Shown: piece by piece, positions 26,721 through 34,972 of the stretch | How the letters are laid out: each line of letters begins with the position of its first letter | How positions within the stretch are numbered: position 1 is the stretch's first letter | Assembly (NCBI GenBank): GCA_002311345.1 | Contig: DCAA01000029.1 | Coordinates: 149,818-209,467, forward strand | Origin: Planctomycetes bacterium UBA1146 | GTDB taxonomy: Bacteria; Planctomycetota; UBA8108; UBA1146 | DNA: 59,650 nucleotides | Reading direction: 5' to 3' | The notes under the pieces: generated by a model | The model's input: only the letters and a program-made list of their open reading frames with translations | Told to the model about the DNA's origin: nothing | The model's database searches: none | Program-made: the position numbers and the translations under genes

Positions 26721-27974
26721 ATGACCCCAGCAGACCAGGACAAACAACCAAAGAAGAAGCGCCAGCCTGTTCGATCTCGCGCTGCAGAATCCATCCATCG
26801 TCGGCTAGTCGGTCTGGTCAAGGCTCTATTGACACGTGAAAATAATGAGGCCCTCGATGGACTGCCAGACCAGATCGAGTTAAATCTTCGTGTTCCGATT
26901 CGACTGGACCGAGACGAGATCAATGATTCAAGAAACTTCGCCCGGTCTCTGCTGGCCCAGGTCGAATCGCTAAAGATTCAGGGTGAAACGGAAGCACTGG
27001 GACATCGATCAGGGCATGCACCGTGCTACTGGTGCAACGCGCCCATTTGCGAGCACTCCATGCCTGTCGATCATCACAGTGTCCTCACCGGCTGGTCCCC
27101 TACAGGTGTACCCATCTGGAAAAATCTCACTTCGGTCCTCATAGAGAAGAAGGATGAACAGATCGACTACCTTTATGGAGAAACGCCGGGTCCAGTGATC
27201 ATGTGGCGCAGTGAGGACGACTTACTCGGAAATATCCTACCCGAGTACCTCAATGATTCGCTATTTGCTCACCCGGTCGGAGCCCTTCTATCAGGAGGAT
27301 TTCCACTTCCGATGCCGGATTCCGATCCAGATCTACTCGCGATCACAGCCCTGATTCTCGAATCGCGTGCAGGGCGCAATGTTCCAAGATATTCACTGAA
27401 CTTGATCTCGAACGTTCCTGCTCCCCATCATCTGGCAACCCTCGTTGGAACCGGCACAAGTTCCATCCTGTACAACTGGATCTCTTCTCTCAGAGCCTCA
27501 TTGAATGACCTGCAACAACAACTAAGTGGGCTGTCACAGAAGGGCAAGAGGTCTTCTCTACAGGCCTCGAGGGAACTGGTCGTGGAGCTCCTGATCGAGT
27601 CCAGATCTCATCTGGAAACTCTTCGCAGGCGATCACAACGCAGGACACTGCATGCCCAGGAGAGGTCCCGCGATCCTGATCGACCCACTTCGGCGGCGAT
27701 CTCCGATCTTCTCGCCTGTGACCTCGAGGATCTCTTCCACGACCGCAAGGAATCGACCGTCGTGATCAGGGGACGCCAGGGGCGAATCCATATCTTCACC
27801 GTCAACGGACGCCATATAACGAGCGCCTTCTACAGCAACGAGGCTATTTTGTCTCGTATTGCCAGAGGCAGATGGAAACCGATGGACCGGACCACCGGCA
27901 ACTCTTTCCTCGATCAAATCCATCGGATACTTCCCACCCAGGATGGAGATTCTGCCGCAAGTGACGCCTCATGA
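26721..27974 (+). CDS. Hypothetical protein with Cys/His-rich putative metal site
   Basis: I do not recognise a family. The 417-residue protein is soluble, with a basic N-terminus (DKQPKKKRQPVRSR). Near residue 105 it has CYWCNAPICEH, a CxxC-x4-CxH arrangement that could bind zinc. A helical middle contains SLRASLNDLQQQLSGL and a stretch of Arg/Gln-rich helices. The C-terminal part reads VVIRGRQGRIHIFTVNGRHI and could be a small beta domain. The ATG at 26721 is preceded by AGGAG at about nine bases. Its stop shares the TCATGA palindrome with the convergent dipeptidase gene. Confidence 0.7.
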   Translation: MTPADQDKQPKKKRQPVRSRAAESIHRRLVGLVKALLTRENNEALDGLPDQIELNLRVPIRLDRDEINDSRNFARSLLAQVESLKIQGETEALGHRSGHAPCYWCNAPICEHSMPVDHHSVLTGWSPTGVPIWKNLTSVLIEKKDEQIDYLYGETPGPVIMWRSEDDLLGNILPEYLNDSLFAHPVGALLSGGFPLPMPDSDPDLLAITALILESRAGRNVPRYSLNLISNVPAPHHLATLVGTGTSSILYNWISSLRASLNDLQQQLSGLSQKGKRSSLQASRELVVELLIESRSHLETLRRRSQRRTLHAQERSRDPDRPTSAAISDLLACDLEDLFHDRKESTVVIRGRQGRIHIFTVNGRHITSAFYSNEAILSRIARGRWKPMDRTTGNSFLDQIHRILPTQDGDSAASDAS

Positions 27975-28910
27975 TTCGAGAGGCGCACTCCAGTTACTCC
28001 ACCAGTGAAGGAACCCATCCCCGAGCACCGAGGAGACGACCTGGGACTCCAGCCCTCCACCATCGAGAGCGTTGGCAAGGGCATCAAGATCTCTATGATC
28101 ACGAAATCCCCGGGCTGTATTCGAGATGCCATCGAGATCGGTACCCAGGGCAACATGTCCCTTGCCGAGAAACTCCATCAGATGGATGACATGACGAACC
28201 ACCGTAGCGAGAGTCGCCGTTTCTTCGGGAGGCGCAAGAAACGGAGGAAAGATGTTGACCCCGACCATACCGTCGACCTCGGCCAGGTGTCTGAGGATCT
28301 CGTCAGATAGATTTCTGGGATGATCATGAATGGTACGAGCGTTGGAATGTGTGGCAATCACCGGGGCCCCTGATTCACAAACATCCACAACACCCTCGTG
28401 ATTGAGGTGCGAGATATCGATGGCCCAGCCCATTTGAGCCGCCTTCTCTACAACTGCCTTACCGAACGTTGTAAGACCCTGGTGTTGATCAGCGAGAACA
28501 CCCTGTCCAAGTTCGTTCTGACCATTCCATGTCAATCCGAGCATGCGAACACCCCGATGATGCAACTCATCGAGACGAGACAGGTCTCCCTCGAGACAAC
28601 GAGCATTTTCTATCGTCGCTAGCATGCCCGTGACTCCCTGATCGAGATCTGCTAGCTCGGCAGGAGTGGTGACGCTACGAAAAGGCTCGCCTGGATCGTC
28701 AGATATCCGATCCTTGACATCGAGCAATCTGCAGCAGTGTTCCCAGGGATCCTTTCTTTGATCTTCGGTGAAAATGGCGGTGCACAGCAGACGAACGTCA
28801 CCTTCCAGACAACGTTTTGCATCTATTTGGAGATCGTCACGAAACGGAGTGAGTCCGCCCCCCTTTTCCTCCAGTCTCCAGAGGGTATCGACGTGCAGAT
28901 CAGCTCTCAT
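27969..28910 (-). CDS. M19-family (membrane-type) dipeptidase
   Basis: This is a binuclear zinc dipeptidase that hydrolyses dipeptides, often with a D- or L-residue at the C-terminal position. Metal ligands of the family are seen: HxD in LHVDTLW, the bridging Glu in TIENARCL, His in ISHLNHEG and THSNAR, and GTDLDG. The ATG at 28910 has GGAG at six bases and overlaps the amidohydrolase stop by 11 bases; a longer frame exists but lacks these. There is no signal peptide, so it acts in the cytoplasm, and 313 residues is normal. It may work with the dipeptide epimerase encoded at 51831. Confidence 0.9.
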   Translation of the reverse strand: MRADLHVDTLWRLEEKGGGLTPFRDDLQIDAKRCLEGDVRLLCTAIFTEDQRKDPWEHCCRLLDVKDRISDDPGEPFRSVTTPAELADLDQGVTGMLATIENARCLEGDLSRLDELHHRGVRMLGLTWNGQNELGQGVLADQHQGLTTFGKAVVEKAAQMGWAIDISHLNHEGVVDVCESGAPVIATHSNARTIHDHPRNLSDEILRHLAEVDGMVGVNIFPPFLAPPEETATLATVVRHVIHLMEFLGKGHVALGTDLDGISNTARGFRDHRDLDALANALDGGGLESQVVSSVLGDGFLHWWSNWSAPLES

Positions 28911-30414
28911 CCGCTGCTCCGAATCTTTCGAGGCGCCAACTACCCATGCTGTAGACATCCATCAAGTTTGCATCTGAGAGGCAACGGACCTGTTCGGGGC
29001 TCTCGACCGCCAGAATCTGTAGGTCTGCTGCTGTTCCCGGTTCGAGTGTGCCCCAATCTTGGGGCAGAAAGTTCGCTTTCGCGGCACCAGCTGTACACCA
29101 ATTGAAGGCGCATTCGAATCCGACGCGTTCCTGTGGGCCGTAACAGGTTCCCTTCCTGTCGCGATCGAGTCGATGGACTGCAGCATCGATATCACTCCAG
29201 GGATCAGCGCTCTCGATGGGAGAATCTGTCCCCAGAACAATCGGAATTCCTGCAGCATCGATGCTGCTAAGAGCAAATGCGTAGCTGGCCCTGCTGCCCC
29301 ATCTCTCATCGAGTATCTGCCGATCCTGGTACAGATGACATGGCTGAAGTGAAGCGATCGCTCCTGTAGACCGAATCGCATCCAGAGCATCCGGATCGAC
29401 CAGTTGGCAATGCTCGATCCGGTCGGGAAGATCGATCTTCCGGTTCGAACGAACGATGGAGATGGCTCTGTTTGCTTCCTCGACTGCAGCATCTCCGATG
29501 GCGTGAATGGCGACAGCCCAGCCATGCTGTGCCGCCAGAAGGACGATACGATCCAGATCCTCACCGCTTTTCCGGACCACACCGCGATTGCCCGGATCAT
29601 CTGAATAATCAGATTTCAGCCACGCTGTTCTCGATCCAAGAGTCCCGTCGAGGAAAATTTTGACCCAGGGCATCGCAAAAGGATCCTCCCGAGTACCAAC
29701 CGGCAGACAGGTCTCTCCGCAATCGATCGCACAAAGAAAGTCGTCTTCAGGCAATCCGTGACGGATTCTGACACCCAGTTGTCCGTCTGAACTGGCCTCG
29801 CTGAGGATCCGGATCGAGTCGGCGCGATCAAATGTCGTGGCTGCGGTGATTCCGTGTTCGAGTAACCATCGAGCAGCACCCGTTGCATCTCCACCGCTAT
29901 TCCTGGGAATCATCGACCAGATGTGTTCAGCGGCCTCTTCCACAACGATTCCCTGATGTGATTCGATTTCAACTCCTGCAATCCTGAGAGCTTCAGAATT
30001 GACCAGCGCCCGATGATGATCCGAATTCCATAAAAACACCGGATCGTCACAGGTGATCGAGTCAAGAAACCTTCGTGGATCAGGATCCATCAATGCGGGG
30101 AGCGGGTCTTTCCAGCCGTGGCCGATTCGTGGACCGGCCTGGCCGGTAGCAATCGATGTTGCTACAGAATCGAGCGAGAGCCCTTCCAACTTGCACTGTT
30201 GCAGATGCTCTAGCGAATAGAGCAGGTGAAGATGGCTATCGACAAAACCTGGCAACACCCAGCAATCGTCGAGATCGAGGACCCTCGCCGATCTACGGTC
30301 GCCCTGTCCAGCGCCAGACCAGCAGGTGATCCGGTCGTCGTCGATACGCAGATCGAATCTCTGACGAGAGTCACCCGGGTACCTTTTGACACCAGTCAGT
30401 AACCAGGCACCCAC
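28900..30414 (-). CDS. Amidohydrolase family protein (YtcJ-like)
   Basis: This is a metal-dependent hydrolase of the amidohydrolase-3 group. The HxH pair lies in GFVDSHLHL. Later ligands are in AIHAIGDAAVEEA and EHCQLVDPD, and the terminal Asp is in LGTDSPIESADPW. The GTG start at 30414 is supported by AGGAGG at five bases. The 504-residue length is typical. Substrates of this group are poorly defined (amides, carbamates), so none is assigned. It lies directly behind the pnp terminator, with 17 bases between terminator and start, and overlaps the dipeptidase gene downstream, suggesting a two-gene unit. Confidence 0.85.
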   Translation of the reverse strand: MGAWLLTGVKRYPGDSRQRFDLRIDDDRITCWSGAGQGDRRSARVLDLDDCWVLPGFVDSHLHLLYSLEHLQQCKLEGLSLDSVATSIATGQAGPRIGHGWKDPLPALMDPDPRRFLDSITCDDPVFLWNSDHHRALVNSEALRIAGVEIESHQGIVVEEAAEHIWSMIPRNSGGDATGAARWLLEHGITAATTFDRADSIRILSEASSDGQLGVRIRHGLPEDDFLCAIDCGETCLPVGTREDPFAMPWVKIFLDGTLGSRTAWLKSDYSDDPGNRGVVRKSGEDLDRIVLLAAQHGWAVAIHAIGDAAVEEANRAISIVRSNRKIDLPDRIEHCQLVDPDALDAIRSTGAIASLQPCHLYQDRQILDERWGSRASYAFALSSIDAAGIPIVLGTDSPIESADPWSDIDAAVHRLDRDRKGTCYGPQERVGFECAFNWCTAGAAKANFLPQDWGTLEPGTAADLQILAVESPEQVRCLSDANLMDVYSMGSWRLERFGAADES

Positions 30415-30430
30415 AGGTCCTCCTGGCTTG

Positions 30431-30464
30431 AAAAGAGGTTCGACCCATCAAGGATCGAACCTCT
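30431..30464 (-). terminator. Rho-independent terminator after pnp
   Basis: In the transcript AGAGGTTCGA pairs perfectly with TCGAACCTCT (10-bp stem) across a 14-base loop and is followed by TTTTC. It starts 12 bases after the pnp stop. The next gene's Shine-Dalgarno lies only about seven bases downstream, so that gene needs read-through or a promoter overlapping this site. Confidence 0.75.
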
Positions 30465-30475
30465 CATGAGGCTAA

Positions 30476-32722
30476 TTAGCGACGAGGACCACGGTCTCCG
30501 CCGCGATCTCGAGAACCACCACCACGCCGGTCACGATCTCTGTCACGACCACCACCACGTGAGCCACCACCACCACCACGCGAACCTCGATCTTCATCAT
30601 CGGGTCCACCGGCAGGTTGAAGTTTACCCTCGTCGATGAGGACGGCCTTGTGAGATAGGCGCAACCGACCTTGAGGATCGCTTTCTAGGACCTTGACCCG
30701 TAACGCGTCTCCCCTTTTGACGACAGAAGAAACGTCATCGACGAAATCACCGGATAGTTCGGACACATGAACGAGTCCTTCCTGCCCGGGAAGAACTTCG
30801 ACAAAACACCCGAAATCTTTGACGGAAACAACCTTGCCGTCGTAAGTAGCGCCAACCTCAACGTCCTGGGTAATCATCTCGACTTGCTCACGCGCTGCCT
30901 GAGCACTTTCCTGGTCCTTACCCCAGATGGTGATAGTGCCCGAGTCCTCGATCTCGATGGTTGCCCCTGTTGCCTCCTGGATCCCCTTGATGACTTTTCC
31001 ACCGGGGCCGATCACAAGTCCGATCTTTTCCGGATCGATCTTTATTCGCATGATCTTCGGAGCCAGTGGGGAAACTTCAGACCGCGGCCGATCCAGTTTC
31101 TTGAGCATTTCTCTGAGGATATGAAGTCTTCCCTCGCGTGCTTGCTCGAGGGCTTTCTTCATCAGATCCCGACTCAGGCCAGAGATTTTTACATCCATCT
31201 GGAGTGCCGTAATCCCGTTCTGAGAACCGGCGACTTTGAAATCCATGTCTCCGTTATGATCTTCACTTCCGAGGATGTCGGACAGGATGTAGTGATTGTC
31301 GCCGTCTTCGATCAAACCCATGGCGATCCCCGCAACCGGTCGCATCAGGGGAACACCCGCATCCATGAGTGCGAGGACTCCACCACAGACACTTGCCATC
31401 GAGGAAGAACCGTTCGATTCGGTGATATCACTGACTATGCGTATCGTGTAGGGGAAATCATCGTGATCAGGCAGGACCGCCTTGATGGACCGTTCCGCAA
31501 GAACACCGTGCCCGATCTCACGCCTCTTCGGACCTCGATTGGGCCAGGATTCTCCGACGCAATATCCAGGGAAGTTGTAGTGGAGCATGAAATGCTCACG
31601 CTTTTCGTCGATGAGGCCATCGATTCTTTGCTCATCGAAGGAAGTTCCGAGCGTGGCCGTGACAATTGCCTGTGTTTCTCCACGTGTAAACACAGCAGAA
31701 CCATGGGTTCTGGGAAGAAACTGCAACTGGGTATCGATATCACGTATATCGGTAAAACCACGTCCGTCACTACGAATCTGATCCTGGATGATCAGATTTC
31801 TTTCGACCTCTTTCTTGACACCCGAAAGCATACTCTTGACATCTTTGGGATCAGGGCAGGTACCAGCCTCGACTTCATCTTTAGGACAAAGTTGCTCGAC
31901 AACTTGGTCGCAAACTGCATCCATCGCGGCCTTGCGTGCCATCTTTCCTTCTGTGCGAATCACCTGGCGAAGCTGATCGTAGGCCATCGAATGGACTTTT
32001 GACTTCAGTTCCTCGTCAACCTCAGCTGGAACAAATTCAACTTTGGTTTTTCCGGCAATTTTGGTGAACTCATTGATCATATCAACCACCTGGGAGTTCA
32101 CTTCGTGGGCCATCTCGAGCGCGTCAATGATGTCGGACTCGGGAACCTCCTTGGCGCCAGCCTCGACCATGACGATCGCATCTGCAGTGCTGGCGACGAC
32201 GAGATCGATGTCGCCCTGATCACGCTGTTCGTGGTCGGGATTGACAACCAGTACACCATCGACCCGCCCGATCCTGACGGCCCCGATGGGACCCTGGAAT
32301 GGTAACTCGGAGATGGAGAGCGCTGCCGATGCAGCAATCATGGCGAGGATATCCGGATCGTTCACCCGATCCGCGGACAGCACCGAAGCTGCAACCGAAA
32401 CGTCTTTCATGTATCCATCGGGAAAGAGCGGCCTGACTGGACGGTCGATGCAGCGAGCGGTCAGAATCTCCTTGGTTGTCGGTCTGCCTTCACGCTTGAA
32501 AAATCCTCCTGGGATTTTTCCTGCAGCGTAGTTGTTTTCCCGGTAGTCCACGGTCAGCGGAAAAAAGTCCCCTGCCCACCGAGGCTCTCCCCAGGTTACT
32601 GCGCAGAAAACTGCGCAATCACCACATCTGACAATCGCGGCTCCAGCAGCCTGTTTTGCTATTTCTCCTGTTTCGATCGTGAGGGTGCGCCCCCCGATCT
32701 CTCGTGAAACGACATGTTTCAT
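30476..32722 (-). CDS. pnp: Polyribonucleotide nucleotidyltransferase (PNPase)
   Basis: This is the phosphorolytic 3'-5' exoribonuclease. Two RNase PH domains flank a helical linker. The second has SSSMASVCGG and the catalytic region SEDHNGDMDFKVAG. A KH domain follows (IGPGGKVIKGIQEATGA), then an S1 domain (VGATYDGKVVSVKDFGCFVE). The last 45 residues form an unusual Arg/Gly/Asp-rich tail with RGGGGGSRGGG and repeated RDRD blocks, probably disordered and RNA-binding. AGGAGG precedes the ATG at four bases inside a hairpin loop. It follows rpsO, the classical rpsO-pnp order, and shares the block with rny and ymdB. Confidence 0.97.
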   Translation of the reverse strand: MKHVVSREIGGRTLTIETGEIAKQAAGAAIVRCGDCAVFCAVTWGEPRWAGDFFPLTVDYRENNYAAGKIPGGFFKREGRPTTKEILTARCIDRPVRPLFPDGYMKDVSVAASVLSADRVNDPDILAMIAASAALSISELPFQGPIGAVRIGRVDGVLVVNPDHEQRDQGDIDLVVASTADAIVMVEAGAKEVPESDIIDALEMAHEVNSQVVDMINEFTKIAGKTKVEFVPAEVDEELKSKVHSMAYDQLRQVIRTEGKMARKAAMDAVCDQVVEQLCPKDEVEAGTCPDPKDVKSMLSGVKKEVERNLIIQDQIRSDGRGFTDIRDIDTQLQFLPRTHGSAVFTRGETQAIVTATLGTSFDEQRIDGLIDEKREHFMLHYNFPGYCVGESWPNRGPKRREIGHGVLAERSIKAVLPDHDDFPYTIRIVSDITESNGSSSMASVCGGVLALMDAGVPLMRPVAGIAMGLIEDGDNHYILSDILGSEDHNGDMDFKVAGSQNGITALQMDVKISGLSRDLMKKALEQAREGRLHILREMLKKLDRPRSEVSPLAPKIMRIKIDPEKIGLVIGPGGKVIKGIQEATGATIEIEDSGTITIWGKDQESAQAAREQVEMITQDVEVGATYDGKVVSVKDFGCFVEVLPGQEGLVHVSELSGDFVDDVSSVVKRGDALRVKVLESDPQGRLRLSHKAVLIDEGKLQPAGGPDDEDRGSRGGGGGSRGGGRDRDRDRRGGGSRDRGGDRGPRR

Positions 32723-32748
32723 CTGTCCTCCTGACAGCGTTGGCTGTC
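32723..32748 (-). promoter_or_regulatory. pnp leader: two mutually exclusive hairpins over the Shine-Dalgarno
   Basis: The transcript reads GACAGC, CAAC, GCTGTC, AGGAG, GACAG, then ATG. The central CTGTC can pair with the upstream GACAG (six-pair stem, tetraloop CAAC), leaving the ribosome site free. It can instead pair with the downstream GACAG, putting AGGAG in a five-base loop directly before the start codon. This is a typical sequestor/antisequestor geometry. Confidence 0.5.
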
Positions 32749-32828
32749 GTGACGCCCATGCGCCTTCAACTTGTTTCTCTTACGCTAAAATTACTTCTGA
32801 TTTGGTGTTCACATGGAGAGGAAGGCAA

Positions 32829-32846
32829 CGAGGAGATAACTCCTCG
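32829..32846 (-). promoter_or_regulatory. Hairpin in the rpsO-pnp spacer
   Basis: CGAGGAG pairs with CTCCTCG across a four-base loop, with no U-run. It lies midway between rpsO and pnp and could be a processing or stability element of the joint transcript. Confidence 0.4.
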
Positions 32847-32869
32847 ATTTGAGTGAGAGCAGAGGCACA

Positions 32870-32885
32870 CCGGGGAATACCCCGG
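32870..32885 (-). promoter_or_regulatory. Second hairpin in the rpsO-pnp spacer
   Basis: CCGGGG pairs with CCCCGG across a four-base loop, 47 bases after the rpsO stop. No U-run follows, so termination is doubtful. Together with the hairpin at 32829 it makes the spacer structured, as in other bacteria where rpsO-pnp RNA is processed. Confidence 0.4.
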
Positions 32886-32931
32886 GATCTCGCAAAAGGA
32901 GACCATCTCGGAAATCGACAAGACCATGCGG

Positions 32932-33201
32932 CTAGCGACGCAGCCCCAGGACATCGATTAACTTGAGATACTCAGAGCGATCCTTGCGTTGCAGGAATCG
33001 GAGAAGTCGTGTCCTTTTGCCGACCAGCACGAGGAGACCGCGACGACCCGCGTAATCCTTCTTCATGGTGAGAAGATGTTTCGTGATGTTCCGGATCCTC
33101 TCGGTGAGGATCGCGACCTGGACCTGAACCGATCCCTTGTCGTTGTCGGAGGTACGAAACTGCTCGATCAACTCGGTCTTGCGTTGGGCAGTGATGCTCA
33201 T
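32932..33201 (-). CDS. rpsO: 30S ribosomal protein S15
   Basis: This primary 16S rRNA-binding protein of the small subunit has 89 residues, the exact family length. It contains GSVQVQVAILTERI, the LLTMKKDYAGRRGLL core (usually HxxxHKKDHHSRRGLL), and the end RLLRFLQRKDRSEYLKLI. The ATG at 33201 was chosen over longer frames by the conserved SITAQRKTELI start. A hairpin abuts the start codon. The family is known for autogenous control through its mRNA leader. Confidence 0.97.
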   Translation of the reverse strand: MSITAQRKTELIEQFRTSDNDKGSVQVQVAILTERIRNITKHLLTMKKDYAGRRGLLVLVGKRTRLLRFLQRKDRSEYLKLIDVLGLRR

Positions 33202-33234
33202 GAGTACTTGAAACCCTGTCTCTTGATGGTACTC
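33202..33234 (-). promoter_or_regulatory. Candidate rpsO leader hairpin
   Basis: GAGTAC and GTACTC form a perfect six-pair stem around a 21-base loop, ending directly at the rpsO ATG. The only Shine-Dalgarno-like run, AGGG, lies in the loop. It could be an S15 autoregulatory site, but S15 leaders vary among phyla and cannot be recognised by sequence alone. Confidence 0.35.
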
Positions 33235-33350
33235 CCGACGGGAAACACTCCTCGTCACTCGGCCCCACCAATCCAAGCGAGGATGCTACCTTGGCAGCAC
33301 CAGAGGGCAAGACAATGTGGCCCGTGAAGCCGAAATGGCCCAAATAACCG

Positions 33351-33782
33351 TCAAATTCCTGCCTCTGCAGCCTCGATCAGTCCCGGAGGATCTGGCGCTT
33401 GGGGTGTCCCCGCGTCGAGAAACGACTGCAACAAGATGGCCGCTGCTTTCTCATCGAGGCCCCGATCTGTTGCCACTCCTTCAGCATGAACAGAGGTCAG
33501 GCGTTCATCCCAGAGATAGATCGTAAAATCCAGTTGTTCCCTCAACCAGCGAACCAGTACCAGCGAGCGAATTGCCATCGGACCAAATGAGCCATCCATG
33601 TTCCGAGGCATCCCGACAACGACACCTGCAAGTTGATATTCCGCATCGACTTCGCGCAACCATTGAACAAGTTCATCGCGACTCCCGACGATTCCCCTGG
33701 GTGTTGCAAGAACACCCAGCGCATCGCCACGGGAGCAACCGATTCGTTTTTCGCCAGGATCAATACCAACCCACACACTCAA
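33351..33782 (-). CDS. ruvX: Putative pre-16S rRNA nuclease YqgF/RuvX
   Basis: This RNase H-fold protein is implicated in maturation of the 16S rRNA 5' end. Motifs are GIDPGEKRIGC (first catalytic Asp), YLWDERLTSVHAE (Glu), and DEKAAAILLQSFLD (final Asp). The 143-residue length is typical. The start is a TTG at 33782 in a TTGA overlap with the upstream stop. AGGAGG six bases before supports it over the GTG two codons later. It is translationally coupled to the guanylyltransferase gene. Confidence 0.92.
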   Translation of the reverse strand: MSVWVGIDPGEKRIGCSRGDALGVLATPRGIVGSRDELVQWLREVDAEYQLAGVVVGMPRNMDGSFGPMAIRSLVLVRWLREQLDFTIYLWDERLTSVHAEGVATDRGLDEKAAAILLQSFLDAGTPQAPDPPGLIEAAEAGI

Positions 33783-34972
33783 TCGAGTCCTCCTATTGTT
33801 CGCAGAGACAATGCCTCGATAACCTCGCGTAGACCTCCTGAACAGATCTCTTTCTCAGAGGCAACGAGCACCACATCTTCTGTCACCGCGACAAGTCCCC
33901 CGCGAATTCCAGCGATGGATATACGTACGTCATCCTGCACAAAAACCAACAGATTCGCACAATCCACCAGTCCATTGTCAGTGCTAGAAATCTCCCCGGA
34001 AGAGACCCAAACATGATCTCGAGTGACCCGCACTTTTCTATCGTTGATCCCGAGACAGAGAATCTGCCGACTTCCGTCGCCATCGATCTCGATCGCCTGT
34101 GACCGCAACAATACAGGATCTCCCCCGCGAGCTGGCACAACATCTCCTGGACGATCAGGATCGACGATGAGAACATTACCTTCGCTATCACTTCTGAAGA
34201 CATCTCGCAAAGCCGGCCAGGATCCGACATCAGACCACCTGTGTGACATCTTCCTGACCATCAATCGGTGACAGAAGTCTTCACGTGCGAGTAAGAAATG
34301 ATCGATGGAGATCGCAGGGACATCATCTACCTCGGGAAGATCGATCTGGGCATCGTTGGAGAGAACTCGCCGGTACTCTTCAAGAAGGAGCCCAGCCTTG
34401 AAACAAAAGACTCCCGTATTGCACAATGCGCCTTTTTCCAGCAAGTCGTCAAACAGATGCGGTCCTGGCTTCTCCTCGAATCGTAGAACTTCTGAGACTT
34501 CCGCATCATTCGCCGGCACGATGAAACCAAAGGATTCCTCTGGAATAGCGGGAGTGCCATGAACCCAAAATCGGTCAGGATTCTCACTGACTCGATCGAT
34601 GGTCTCTCGCATTCCCCTGCGAAAGATATCCACATCGATCACTCTATGATCAGCCGGGAACACGAGAATCGTCGCTGAAGGATCAGCATCATGGATCGCC
34701 CGGGAAGCCTCGAAAATTGCAGGTGCTGTGTCTCGGGCTCGATTTTCTTCTATCCAGTCAAATGGGCCGAGATCCCTGATCACATCTCTTGTACCGACCA
34801 GGTGGATCCTCTCTGGAGGAACGAGTGAGAGAGCTCGTTCAAGTGTTGCCTCGATGAGTGAACGACCATCGAACATCGGCAGAAAAGGTTTGGATCTACC
34901 ACTCCTACTCCACGGCCAGAGGCGCAGGCCCTGACCTCCCGCAAGAATCACGACATGAGGAGATTCAAACAT
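33779..34972 (-). CDS. Mannose-1-phosphate guanylyltransferase-like nucleotidyltransferase
   Basis: The enzyme makes GDP-mannose from mannose-1-phosphate and GTP. The N-terminal signature is VVILAGGQGLRLWPWSR, followed by SKPFLPMF. NRARDTAPAIFEA replaces the usual GRNTAPAI, FPADHRV is the metal-site block, and EKP is present later. The C-terminal beta-helix part is shorter than in bifunctional ManC and lacks the phosphomannose isomerase cupin. The ATG at 34972 overlaps the DnaJ-gene stop by eight bases. A phosphohexomutase that could supply mannose-1-phosphate is encoded at 49478. Confidence 0.85.
   Translation of the reverse strand: MFESPHVVILAGGQGLRLWPWSRSGRSKPFLPMFDGRSLIEATLERALSLVPPERIHLVGTRDVIRDLGPFDWIEENRARDTAPAIFEASRAIHDADPSATILVFPADHRVIDVDIFRRGMRETIDRVSENPDRFWVHGTPAIPEESFGFIVPANDAEVSEVLRFEEKPGPHLFDDLLEKGALCNTGVFCFKAGLLLEEYRRVLSNDAQIDLPEVDDVPAISIDHFLLAREDFCHRLMVRKMSHRWSDVGSWPALRDVFRSDSEGNVLIVDPDRPGDVVPARGGDPVLLRSQAIEIDGDGSRQILCLGINDRKVRVTRDHVWVSSGEISSTDNGLVDCANLLVFVQDDVRISIAGIRGGLVAVTEDVVLVASEKEICSGGLREVIEALSLRTIGGLD

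Noticed and set aside
30767..32002. 411-codon open frame on the plus strand
   Set aside because: It is exactly antisense to pnp, which is certain; no ribosome site or recognisable family.
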